Below, piece by piece: positions 44,675 to 54,900 of a stretch of DNA of 64,000 nt. Positions within the stretch are counted from its first letter, which is position 1. Each line of letters starts with the position of its first letter. This stretch comes from Papaver somniferum. Lineage: Eukaryota; Streptophyta; Magnoliopsida; Ranunculales; Papaveraceae. The translations under genes and the position numbers were made by a program. The notes beneath the pieces are model-generated. The model was not told the origin of the DNA, searched no databases, and worked only from the letters and a program-made list of their open reading frames with translations. Location: positions 1,116,984 through 1,180,983 of the forward strand of contig NW_020650971.1 of assembly GCF_003573695.1 (NCBI RefSeq), read 5' to 3'.

Positions 44675-45589
44675 GTTAAATACAATTTCATAATTAAAAG
44701 ACCAATCCACGAACCATAATAGACATAAATTTAACCGAACAAAATTTCAACATCATAAAATTCCATAAACATAAATTTAACCAAAAAAATAATTATCCAA
44801 TTAACTATATTTATAACTATTTATAATTAACAAAAAATTCAATTAAAATACGAAACTAAATTAACAAAAAGATAAATTAAATTAAATCACGTAACTAAAT
44901 TAACAAAAAATAATTATCCAATTAACTATATTTATAACTATTTATAATTAACAAAAAATAAATTAAATTACGAAATTAAATTAACAAAAAAATATTAAAT
45001 TAAATCACGTAACTAAATTAACAAAAAAAATTATCCAATTATTAATATTTATAACTATTAAATAAAACAAAAATTAAATTAAATTACGATTAACCCAATT
45101 TTAATAAGATTTGATTAACCCAATATGAATATCCAATTAGTAATAAAGTATGATTCAATTTTCAACGTAAAAACCCTAAATAAATTCGAACAAAAAATAC
45201 ATTACCTGCGCATATTATTACACAAATTGAAATAAATTCGAACAAAAAATACAATACATGATATTATTATTACACAAATTGAATAAAGAAAGTAGAAAAT
45301 ACATACCTTATAATGGAGTTTTTAGGGTTTTTGTGGAGTTTTTAGGGTATCTGTACGGTTGGTAGATGGGAATGGAGAAGAAGAATATGAACTGAAGAGG
45401 AGCCGTGAAGCAAACAAGAATATGAACTGTGAACTGTGGAAGAAAATGAAATGAGAAGAAGAAGCCTCGTATATAAGAGATGGGTTGTGGTTGGGAAGGA
45501 GAGGCAGTATTGGTGGAAGGTGCGGTTCATTAAGATTACGCCCGATTTGATCGGACGGATAGGAGAGTACGCCATAACCCTAAACCCTA
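44675..45589. other. AT-rich spacer, likely PMD promoter region
   Basis: 44740-45110 is an extremely AT-rich, internally repetitive stretch (aaattaacaaaaa and aactatttataattaac repeated at about 110-bp steps). 45300-45480 is purine-rich. No coding evidence. Upstream of the PMD start, so any promoter should be here. Confidence 0.45.
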
Positions 45590-46420
45590 ATGAAACGGAA
45601 ATTTTGGTTACGCCCGTCTCAGGCGTAATAATTTTTTACGCCTGACAAATTCATCACGCGGACAGAAGAAGTCCGTCCGTACAACTCATCACGCGGACAC
45701 AAAAATTCCGCCCGTCTGATCTCACACGTGCTGTGTGACCGTGTTTAACTCGAACGGAATTTATATTTACGTTTCTTCGAGCGGTCATTTGGAATCCGTC
45801 TGATCAACGGGCGGAATTTAAGATTCCGCCCCTTACCAAACGTAATTTTTATTTACGCTTGATAACAAACGTGATTTATATTTACGCCCGTTTGAAACGT
45901 AATTTATAATTCCGCCCAGAAATGAAACGTAACTAATACTTCCGCCCGTCTTCATGCGTAAAACTGTTTTACGCGCGACCAAATTTGGTCTTCTCCCCAT
46001 AACGTCACAATACAAATTAAACTCATATTTAGTCTTTTTTTTTAGTCTTTGATCTTTGAGTTTAGTCGTACCATTGCAGTCGCTCTTAGAGCAACTGCAG
46101 TGGTGCGATCAAAACCAAAGATCAAAGATCAAAAAAAGGATCAAATTTTGGGTTTAGTCCGTGTTGTCACGTAACGGTGGCGATTAAAATTTGGTCGCGC
46201 GTAATTTAAAGATCCGCCCCAAAAAAATTTCATCGGACGTATCTCAAATGTCCGCCCAATCAATCACCAGGCGGACTTTAAGTTTACGCCTGTCAACAGG
46301 CGTACTTTAAGTTTACGCCTCATTTTTTTTTTTTTTTTAATTTGAATTTTCATCGGGCATAATTTAAATCTCCGCCCGTTAACAAGCGTACTTTAAATTT
46401 ACGCCCGACTATATTAGGAT
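45590..46420. repeat. Right subterminal palindrome array of the Harbinger element
   Basis: Many GGCGTAA...TTACGCC and GCGGA...TCCGCC dyads at roughly 25-35 bp steps, the same vocabulary as 38875-39175. The array is split at 46086-46088 by two abutting terminus-like sequences. Larger than the left array. Confidence 0.75.
46020..46155. other. Head-to-head internal pair of Harbinger-like termini
   Basis: A right-type end (...gtaccattgcagtcgctc, ending 46085), then TTA (46086-46088), then a left-type end (gagcaactgcagtggtgcga, from 46089). The two arms are imperfect inverted repeats of about 130 bp on each side, including the ttggtcgcgcgtaa motif. They resemble each other more than the outer ends (gagcatccacagtggg). 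Confidence 0.75.
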
Positions 46421-46551
46421 TTGGTATTTGGTCGCGACCAAATATGGTCTGGAATTTGATCTTTGGCTGGGATTTGATCTTTACTCCGTCCCACTGCGTC
46501 ACGATCTCATCCCAAATTTTTGGTTATACTCGCCCACTGTGGATGCTCTTA

Positions 46552-46855
46552 CATCCATCCAAAATTTAAACACCCGTCAGCGGTTGGTTTACTTGATGGA
46601 ATACATTTATTCTTCATCCATCATGAACCCTATAATAAGGGGTGCTAATTTCGAATCAAGCATGCAGAGCCTAAAAATATCTAGCTTCTAATGTTTATAC
46701 TATATATTGTCCTTATGAATCTATGATGATAAGATTCTAGTGCAGCTTCATATTTTTGGTTCTCAATTCATTTCATTATATTCTTCCGCTTCTTCTACTT
46801 CTTCTTCGACTGACTAGTCTTCTCTCTCTGTGTATATTTTTGGTACTAGTATATC
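46552..46855 (+). promoter_or_regulatory. Upstream region of the lectin receptor kinase gene
   Basis: About 300 bp between the Harbinger right end and the ATG at 46856. Contains tactatatattg near 46698 and a pyrimidine-rich stretch (ttcttccgcttcttctactt) before the start, typical of plant leaders. The Harbinger insertion sits directly in this upstream region. No specific element can be proved. Confidence 0.3.
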
Positions 46856-49800
46856 ATGCAGTTGATCAAGAAGCTTTTTATGGTGGTGCTATTAGTCTTA
46901 TCGATTGATACTTTCTCAGGTTTATCAGAAGAACGTGTTACTCCTAGTGATTATGGTGATGGTTTCCTCTACAGTGGCTTTAAAGATGCAGATCCAAGTT
47001 GGAGGTCTAATGGCGCAGCGTACATCACATCCAATGGACTGTTGAGGTTAACCAGCAATTCAGATGGTACTTATCGAATAGGTCAAGCTTTTTATTCTCG
47101 TCAACTAAGGTTCAAGAATATGCAATCAAACTCATCAACAAAAGGTAATAATAGTAGTACTGGTGGCAGTGTTTTTTCCTTTTCTACTTCATTCATCTTA
47201 TCTATAGTACCGGAAATTCCAGGTTTGAGTGGTCAAGGGATTGCTTTTGTTATTGCACCTCATGTTAGAAATTGTATTTTGTAATCTAGAGTTGTCTAGA
47301 TTATTTTAGAGGAGTGTAGAGAATTCTACACAGTGATGGTTGTGGAGTTAGGTAGTTTGAATAGTTTAGAAGTTTCTAGAGTTAGCTACAGTAACTCAAG
47401 TATAGAAAAGTCTAAAGTTAGTTTAGTCCAGAGAGTTCTATAATGTGAACAGTTGTGTAATTGGTAATGTGGTTTACAAGTGTTCTCTAGAAGTATCTAG
47501 AGGTTGTCAGGTCGGTTTTGTAGTGCCTATAAATAGGCAGTGATACATTCATTTGTAATCGTAACGAAGCAAGAAGTTAATAACAAGAACAGAGTTTTGA
47601 GAGTTAAAGAGTTAGTCTTGCTTCCTAGGAGCTCTATACGAGAAACATAACCATGCTCGTATATCTCCGAAGTTTCTATATCCAAAATTCCAACATGGTA
47701 TCAGAGCGGAGGTTCGATCCATATGGGATGTGTAAGCTGCGCGAATCAAAATGTTTGTGGAGTTTAAAGCAAATGCGAAAGTGAAGTGAAGAAAGCGAAG
47801 GTATGATTCTCAACTATATCTAAAAGTTTGAGTTTGGATTGTTTGTTTTAGATCCCCATATGTATCACCCATTTCTACGTAAAAGGAGAATTAACAAGAA
47901 TTTTAAAAAACGAAGATGTTGCTCGTGAGATATAGTAGTTTTCAGTACTGTTGAAGATGTAAAAAGTGTCTCCATGAAAGAAAAAGAGAAAGAGAAAAGA
48001 GAAATTGTAGGGAGTGCATGTGGAAAAGAGTGCACTTTCGGACATGGCATGGGAAAAGCCATGTCACGAGATTCTACTCCTCTACTCGTGGCGGAAGTAG
48101 CCGAGTGAAGTCTAAAGGAAGGCCGCGTAAAGGCCGGGCCGAGTGAAGGCCGAGACGGTGGGAACGCACCCACTGAGAGGCTAGCAGAAAATGTGAGCTA
48201 GCTAGAAGAAAATAGGATGGAAGGAGAGAGCTATGGAGACACTAAGAGAAGAGACGTAATGTCGACATAAGGAAATGTCAGGCATGAAGAAGCCACACCA
48301 CGAGCGAAGAAAGCTAATGACGAAGCAGGCATTGGGAGCAACGAAAGCTAAGGACACAGAGATTGTGTGAAGATCGAAACCGAAATGGAGATTACAAATT
48401 AGGAGGGATGTTGGAAATTGTATTTTGTAATCTAGAGTTGTCTAGATTAGTTTAGAGGAGTGTAGAGAATTCTACACAGTGATGGTTGTGGAGTTAGGTA
48501 GTTTGAATAGTTTAGAAGTTTCTAGAGTTAGCTACAGTAACTCAAGTATAGAAAAGTCTAAAGTTAGTTTAGTCCAGAGAGTTCTATAATGTGAACAGTT
48601 GTGTAATTGGTAATGTGGTTTACAAGTGTTCTCTAGAAGTATCTAGAGGTTGTCAGGTCGGTCTTGTAGTGCCTATAAATAGGCAGTGATACATTCATTT
48701 GTAATCGTAACGAAGCAAGAAGTTAATAACAAGAACAGAGTTTTGAGAGTTAAGAGTTAGTCTTGCTTCCTAGGAGCTCTATACGAGCAACATAACCATG
48801 CTCGTATATCTCCAAAGTTTCTATATCCAAAATTCCAACAAAGCAGGGTTCCCAGGAGCAAGAACAAGCACATATCTAGGCTTGTTTAATTCAACAAACA
48901 ACGGACGACCTACAAACCATATCCTTGCTGTAGAACTAGATACCATCTATAATACAGATTTTGATGACATAAATGGGGAACATGTAGGAATCGACATCAA
49001 TGACCTGAAATCTATTAGACCCGAACCTTCCGGGTACTACACAGATAATAACCGAGTGTTTAACAACCTTAGCCTTATAAGTGGGGACCCTATTCAGGTT
49101 TGGATAGAGTATGATGGGGTCAGTAAGAACCTTAGGTCCCATTACTATTGTTTTACAACCATGATATTTCAGATATTTTATTAGATTCCATGTATGTTGG
49201 ATTCTCAGCAGATACAAGTTTTGTACAAACATCTCATTACATATTGGGATGGAGTTTTATGATTAATGGAACAGCCCTACCAATTAAGCTATCTCAACTT
49301 CCTGAGCTTCCAGCAAAAGAACAAAAGAGCAAAATAACAAAATTCCTTGGAGTTGAGTTGCCAATAATTATCCCAGTTCTTGCGTTAACGTTTACCGTTG
49401 GTATCTTATCCATCATAGGGATAATCAGGAACTCTAAGCTCGCAGAAGTTGTTGAAGATTGGGAACTAAATTATGGGAGGTTGAGATTCTCATATAAAGA
49501 TCTACATATTGCTACGAAGGGCTTCAAAGAGAAAGAACTCCTTGGGATAGGCGGCTTTGGTAAGGTTTACAAAGGTGTATTGCCGACTTCAAAAGTCAGA
49601 GTTGCTGGCAAAAAGATCTCTCATAATTCAAAACAAGGAGTACAGGAATTCATTTGGGAGATCATTAGCATTGGTCACCTTCGGCACCGAAACCTGGCAC
49701 ACCTCTTGGGCTATTGCAGACGGAACAGAGAACTGCTCTTGGTGTATGAATACATGCCTAATAGAAGTCTAGACAAGTTGATATTTCGCAAATCGAATTC

Positions 49801-50416
49801 AACCTCAGCATCACCAAGTTTATATTGGAACCAAAGATTCCAAATCATCAAAGGCGTAGCTTGTGCACTGATATATCTACATGAAGATTGGGAACAAGTT
49901 GTTGTTCACAGAGACATCAAGGCTAGTAACGTTTTATTGGATGGTGAAATGAATGCAAGGTTAGGTGATTTCGGTCTCGCAAGATTATACGATCATGGAA
50001 CCAACCCTGAGACAACAAATGTTGCTGGCACGTTTGGTTATATAACACCGGAAATGATTAGAACAGGAAAAGCAACAACAAGCTCAGATGTTTATGCATT
50101 TGGTGCATTATTACATGAAGTTGCTTGCGGGAGGAGACCAACACAGTTACATAAATCCGACAGCGATGAGGGTGAAATTCTTGTTGATTGGGTCTTAAGT
50201 TGTTGGAGAAGAGGTGCAATATTGCAAACAAGTGATCCAAATTTAGGGAACGAGTATATAAAAGAAGAGATGGAATTGGTGTTGAAGTTAGGATGGTTAT
50301 GTTCACATAATGATGCGAAGTCTAGGCCAAGCATGAGAAAAGTAAAGTTGTTATCTTCCAGAGACGTTTATCACTTTATTGTAGCTAGCGCTAAATTATC
50401 ACTCTTGTCTTCTTGA
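46856..50416 (+). pseudogene. L-type lectin receptor kinase, split by LTR element and frameshift
   Basis: Signal peptide (hydrophobic Leu-Phe-Met-Val-Val-Leu-Leu) and L-type lectin domain start at 46856. The frame is interrupted after Phe-Val-Ile-Ala-Pro-His by an LTR element (47263-48840) and resumes with Tyr-Leu-Gly-Leu-Phe-Asn and Ala-Val-Glu-Leu-Asp-Thr. A second break near 49130 (deletion with frameshift) precedes Tyr-Asn-His-Asp-Ile-Ser-Asp. Then come a transmembrane helix (about 49345-49425) and a kinase: Gly-Ile-Gly-Gly-Phe-Gly loop, ATP-binding Lys in Ala-Gly-Lys-Lys, His-Arg-Asp-Ile-Lys-Ala-Ser-Asn, Asp-Phe-Gly-Leu-Ala-Arg and Thr-Pro-Glu (normally Ala-Pro-Glu or Thr-Pro-Glu). The C-terminus departs from the family after Arg-Pro-Ser-Met-Arg. 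Intact members are plasma-membrane receptors in defence and eATP sensing. The kinase part alone remains open from 49148. Confidence 0.85.
47263..48840 (+). mobile_element. Non-autonomous LTR retrotransposon (TRIM/LARD-like, 1.58 kb)
   Basis: Two LTRs of 433 and 432 bp (47263-47695, 48409-48840), starting TGTT and ending TTCCAACA, differ at about six positions. The primer-binding site TGGTATCAGAGC (47696-47707) is complementary to initiator tRNA-Met, and a purine tract aggaggga lies before the 3' LTR. The 713-bp interior has no gag or pol frame. No clean 5-bp duplication: the flanks are cctca and aagca. High LTR identity suggests a recent insertion. It interrupts the lectin domain of the receptor kinase gene, same orientation. 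Confidence 0.9.
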
Positions 50417-50887
50417 TCACAATTAATCTGTAATTCCCTTCTGTAAACGTTCTCTCGCAAAACAGTTGATGTAAGTATTTTTTTATTTTTCTTTAGAATC
50501 CCAGTCAGATATGTGCTCAACAACTCAAGTACAAAATGGACTGGCTGACTCGAATCAGACATCCTTAATATGAAGTGGAAATTATCTAACATCTGATTCT
50601 GGCTGAGTCAGATGTTAAGTGAAACAGATTCCGAGTCCGATCCAAACGTTGCCGAGTGACCCGATTCTCAATGTTTTTTTGTTTGTGTCTCAATAATTCC
50701 AAGCAGTAACTAGATCTTCAACCTCTCTTAGGTTCCTTTCACAGCTCACAAGATTCCATCTCAGTACTTTCCTTGTTTCACTCAACAAACCAAAATCTTG
50801 AAAAACCCTAACTTAAAAAGAAAATCAATGTGGATCAGAAGAAGATCATTGAATTGAAGAAATGAACTCAATAAAAAGGATACCTAA
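50417..50887. other. Spacer between lectin kinase relic and coiled-coil gene
   Basis: Non-coding. 50575-50640 has short gagtcagat/gactcggaa motifs. Likely contains the promoter and leader of the downstream coiled-coil gene. Confidence 0.4.
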
Positions 50888-52644
50888 ATGGCTAAATCAA
50901 ACAACCAGCCTCAAAAATTAAAGGTTTGAAAATCTCTTTGTGTTGTGTAGAAGTTTGATGAGCAAATGGAATTGAAACTGAGAATTGATGTTGATAAATT
51001 TTATGAGGAATATGTTGATATATTGCAAATGACAATTGATGTGCAAACTGATTTGGAACAATCCAACAAACAAAGGGAGAAATTACGGAGTGATCTTCAT
51101 TCTCTAATTTTAGACAATAACAAGTTGCGAGTCAGAAGAGATAGTGAATTTTCTAGGGAACTTGAGTCATTCAGAAAGAAGAAGGAAAAGCTGAAAAGTG
51201 ATTTTGAGTCACTCAGGAAATCAATGTCTAAGGTAGGAGGTGGTTTAGAAGCACTTGAGATACACAAAATTAACCCAAGAAACAGTATCGACTTAATCCG
51301 TAAAGACAGGTCTAGACTGCAAGGTGATGTTGAGTTCTTTAAAGAAGAGATGACTAGAAAGCAAATTAGGATTAAGATTCTCAACAAAGAGACTACTATG
51401 ATCGATTTACTCGATAAAGAAATGCCAAGTGAATTTGAGTTGCTGAACAGAGACAAGGCTGTAATGGCAAGAGATGTTGAGTTACTAAAAAAGGAGAAGC
51501 TTTTCTTAGCAAATGAGAAGACTAAACTGGGAATTGAGGTTAAGTTACTCAACAAGGAGAAAACGACACTGCAAAGTGATATTGAATTACTTAGAATTGA
51601 GAAGAGTAGCTTGGGAAATGAGACTGTGTTGCTCAACAAGGAGAAGACGGAATTGCAAAGTGAAATTGAGTTTCACCACAAAGAAAAGTCTACAGTACAA
51701 GGTGATATTCGTTCGCTCAATGAAAAGAAGACTATTTTGGAAAGTAAGATTGAATCGCTTAGCAGTGAGAAGTCTAACTTGGGAGATGAGACTGAGTTGC
51801 TCAACACGGAGAAGAAGAAATTGCAAAGTGATTTGGAATTGTTCAACAAAGAAATTCCTACAGTGCAAAGTGGTATCCGTTCGCTGAATGAAAAGATGAC
51901 TATTGTTGAAAGAGAAATTCAATCGCTTAGCAATGTGAAGACTAACTTGGGAAATAAGATGGAACTGCGAAATGCTTTTGAATTTCTCAACCAAGTGAAA
52001 ACTAAACTTGGAATGGATGTTTTGCTACTCAAGAAAGGAAAGTGTCAAGTGGAAACTGATCTACAATTCCTCAAAGATGAGAAGATCAAGCTGCATAGTG
52101 ATATTGAATCTTTGAACAAAGAGAAGGCTAAGCTAAGAACTGATTTGGAACTTACCAACAAGGACAAGGATAAGTTGCAAAATGATATTGAACTTCTCAA
52201 TGATGACAAGTACAAACTGCAAGAATTTCTCAATGAAGAGAAGGCTGAATTCATTCCATCACTGACTTTTGATGTTAATGAATCGTTTTATGAGCGTGAG
52301 AAAACATTGGCTGAGAATGAAAAAATGTTCATACAGCTTAAAGAGATGAACCAAACACTGGTTGCTAAGGAACGTTTTTACACTGAAAAGCTTCAGGAAG
52401 CTCGCCAAGAACTTATCAAGGTATATCTATGTAACTTTGTTTTATTTCCGAAGCTTGGTTTTCTTTTTTTGAACTTTAGCTTGACCTAAACACAAGATTT
52501 TGATCGATGTAAATGCAGCAAATGGAGTCAGAAAAGGCAACCAAAAGTAGGGTGATTGGAGTAAAGAGAATGAGGGGAGATCAAGACAAAGTGCTCTGGA
52601 ATTTTTTTGGAGAAGAAGAGAGCCACACTGAAGGAAGTGATTAG
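50888..52644 (+). CDS. Long coiled-coil protein (3 exons, 543 aa), paralogue lacking DUF1985
   Basis: Exons 50888-50923, 50951-52420 and 52519-52644 total 1632 nt, 543 codons plus stop, all in phase. Only a 27-bp intron separates exons 1 and 2, unusually short for a plant, so the true start may instead be the Met at 50966. Exon 2 encodes an almost continuous coiled coil of 14-residue (two-heptad) repeats with Leu-Leu-Asn-Lys-Glu-Lys cores. Its last ~60 residues and the terminal exon are closely similar to the minus-strand gene at 10961-14646, and the 3' UTR-like block downstream (about 52720-52930) is conserved too. The basic nuclear signal is weaker here (Lys-Arg-Met-Arg). No DUF1985. Function unknown; possibly structural. 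No stop or frameshift seen. Confidence 0.7.
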
Positions 52645-53777
52645 TTTTCAGTTGATCCGCTTACATATGTAAAAAAGACCAATTTCAACGTGAGCCTTAT
52701 GCAAGTATTCCTCCACTCGGCTAAGGATTTTCATCTGAATGGCGGTAATGTCTATTTTTTGAGGTCTTTTGGTTACAAGAGTGGGAGGATATATGCTGAC
52801 ATAATACTAGATTGTAAATGTGCGCGAAAGAATTAGGTAACGAAATAATGATACATATAGAAGGATAGCGTAGATAAGTTCACGGTCTGTTCATGATGTG
52901 GAGCTGAATTTCAAACTTGTAAATGTTTTGAATATGAAATGTAAAACTGCTGTCGAGTTATCTTGTCCTAAGTTGAGGCGTGCATAGTCACTTGTGGCTA
53001 TATCTATACTCCTGTGTTATTATCATCTAGAATCCTTGTCTCTTTAATTTCCTGAAAATTTGCACACACGACTGTGAACCCATCTGCTAGATTATCAATT
53101 CAGAATTTCTCTTGTTTATTTTGGCTTTAGGACAATGCAGCATCCAAATCATCCAGATGAAGTTACGTTTGGCAAACAATTGAGGTGGAAAAGGGAAGGT
53201 ATGACAGAAGTAAAATTAGCTCCTGGTGCGATTCCTGTCAGTATTACAAGGTATGCATCATTTGAATGCTTATTCCAATGCATCATCAACTTTTCACAGG
53301 TGACTCGTCTTTTTATCTTCACATGCATATTGTTTTTCATACCTTGTGCCATTCACAAACGAACCTTGATCCAGCAACGAGTACTGTGAGTTTATAAGAA
53401 AATTCGAGATCAGTTTGGAAGTTAGTTACTATTTGTGAAATTATCATCTAAATGATGTTGTTTTAATGTCAGAGGTCAGTGTTGGTACATATTTTCCTTT
53501 TCATTTGTAGATCAGGTCAGTTATCCAGTATCCATGATTGCCAGACCTGTAATTTATATCGTGGTCTATCTCCCCACCAGGGTATCCAATTAATTCAAAA
53601 CAACCATCTTTTGTATGTCCATCTTGCTGACAGTGGTTACACACCTTTAAAATAGTAGCAGAATTACTAGTATTTCCTTTTAGGAAAGGTTGAACCTTAA
53701 AAGGCCATCACATTATCTTGTCTTTCTTTAGACAATGAGACCTCGCCTATTCTCAAGCGCTCAGCATTCACTACAGC
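52645..53777. other. 3' region and spacer with one exon-like stretch
   Basis: 52720-52930 is the conserved 3' block of the coiled-coil family. 53135-53251 on the plus strand is open, starts with ATG and ends at a donor-like site (acaag before gtatgc). It encodes Phe-Gly-Lys-Gln-Leu-Arg-Trp-Lys-Arg-Glu and a Pro-Gly-Ala-Ile-Pro stretch. This looks like a real exon, but I do not recognise the protein and find no partner exon. Confidence 0.35.
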
Positions 53778-54439
53778 TTAGTATGCACCATCAATCGTTG
53801 GCAATGGATCTCTTGCCAACAATTTTTCACGAATCGACCCATACATATTGTCTAAACCAATTAAAAAATAATGAAGATAATCTGCTTCTCTTAAAGTAGT
53901 GACTTGTGTTGCAATATCACAAGTACACAGACCACAGCTACATCTTGGTTTCTTCATATATATGATCAATTCATCCCATATTTTATTAAGACTTCCAAAG
54001 TACACAGCTACAGGTTCAGATTTTCCTTGCTTGCACTCGCTCGGAGAAGATTTGAGTTGGCAAGTTCTAGTTCCACGAACAACACAAAATCTATTCTTCA
54101 AGTGCGTCCAGAATGTACTTGCATCATCATAATCTCCCAATGTTGATCTGATAGAAGAATCTAAGGTATTAGTAATCCATGAAACAATCATAGAATGTAA
54201 AACACTCCATTCTCCACCTGATCATCATCTCCAGTAGGTTTCTTCATAGTTCCATCAACAAAGTCAAACTTACGCTTTAATTTCAAAGATCTTCCAATGG
54301 CTCTAACCCATTCATCATAGTTATTTCCCTTCAATATGATCGGGGTAATAATAATATCCGGGCCATCACTTGATCCTAGGTGATAAACTGGATCTTTCTT
54401 TATCATGTTTGACGATTGTGGATCATCCTCTTTTCCCAT
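53778..54439 (-). pseudogene. Ty1/copia gag relic
   Basis: Read leftwards from ATG at 54439: a copia-type gag N-terminus (Ile-Ile-Thr-Pro-Ile...Gly-Asn-Asn-Tyr-Asp-Glu-Trp), a frameshift near 54190, then the UBN2-type gag core (Met-Ile-Val-Ser-Trp-Ile, later Phe-Leu-Ile-Gly-Leu and Arg-Asp-Pro-Leu-Pro) to a stop at 53778. No zinc knuckle, protease or pol follows. Upstream on the same strand at 54516-54527 is a degraded primer-binding site (TGGCCTCATAG), and the AATTCAACA just before it looks like an LTR end. Confidence 0.75.
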
Positions 54440-54527
54440 CGCTCAAAAATAGTTTTAGGGTTTCTGTTTTTTTTTCGGCTGAAAAGAAGCTTTAAAAATT
54501 AAAGTTGAAATCAGTCTATGAGGCCAT

Positions 54528-54722
54528 GTTGAATTCTTAATAGGATCGTATGTCCTTTTCTCATTTCTCAAACTATTTGTATAGGTTACAATAGTCGACA
54601 TTGCCTCGACTCTCAAGTAATTATTTTCCTAGAATAACTCTGTTTACATAGATATCAAATTCCTAACTATAGAAAGATATATTCTCCTAATAGACCCCAT
54701 GTTTCAGAATCATTTTAAGATG
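54528..54722 (-). repeat. Probable 5' LTR of the copia gag relic
   Basis: On the minus strand, the sequence from TGTCATCTTAAAATG to GAATTCAACA precedes the primer-binding site. TG and CA ends fit, but there is no second copy in the window, so the outer boundary is a guess. Confidence 0.4.
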
Positions 54723-54900
54723 ACACTCTTACCAGGCGGTGACAATGATCCGATGTTTGCGCTTCGCGCAGCAATCAGAATGAGCGTAAGGACCTTATGT
54801 ATGTAATCATCATAAGATTACATGCATCATACGACAGACGAAGTGACTAGAAGATTGAGGAGAATTGGTGAGCCGGACTAATCCTTTTGCACGAGGGTTC

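Larger units (their letters stand above)
38740..46548. mobile_element. PIF/Harbinger DNA transposon, 7.8 kb, three genes
   Basis: The ends are nearly identical inverted repeats starting GAGCATCCACAGTGGGCGAG and continuing for about 160 bp with few differences. They are flanked by the 3-bp duplication TTA (38737-38739, 46549-46551), the class hallmark. Inside are ORF1 (39484-40415, plus), the DDE transposase (40735-42051, minus, convergent) and a plant mobile domain gene (42542-44674, minus). Palindromic subterminal arrays lie at both sides. Intact ORF1, transposase and well-matched ends suggest a young, possibly still active element. The PMD gene is not a standard component. A second pair of related termini lies head to head at 46085/46089. 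Confidence 0.92.

Noticed and set aside
46089..46548. Separate MITE next to a smaller Harbinger element
   Set aside because: Possible, but its two ends match each other less well than the outer ends at 38740 and 46548 match. Kept as an open question rather than a called element.
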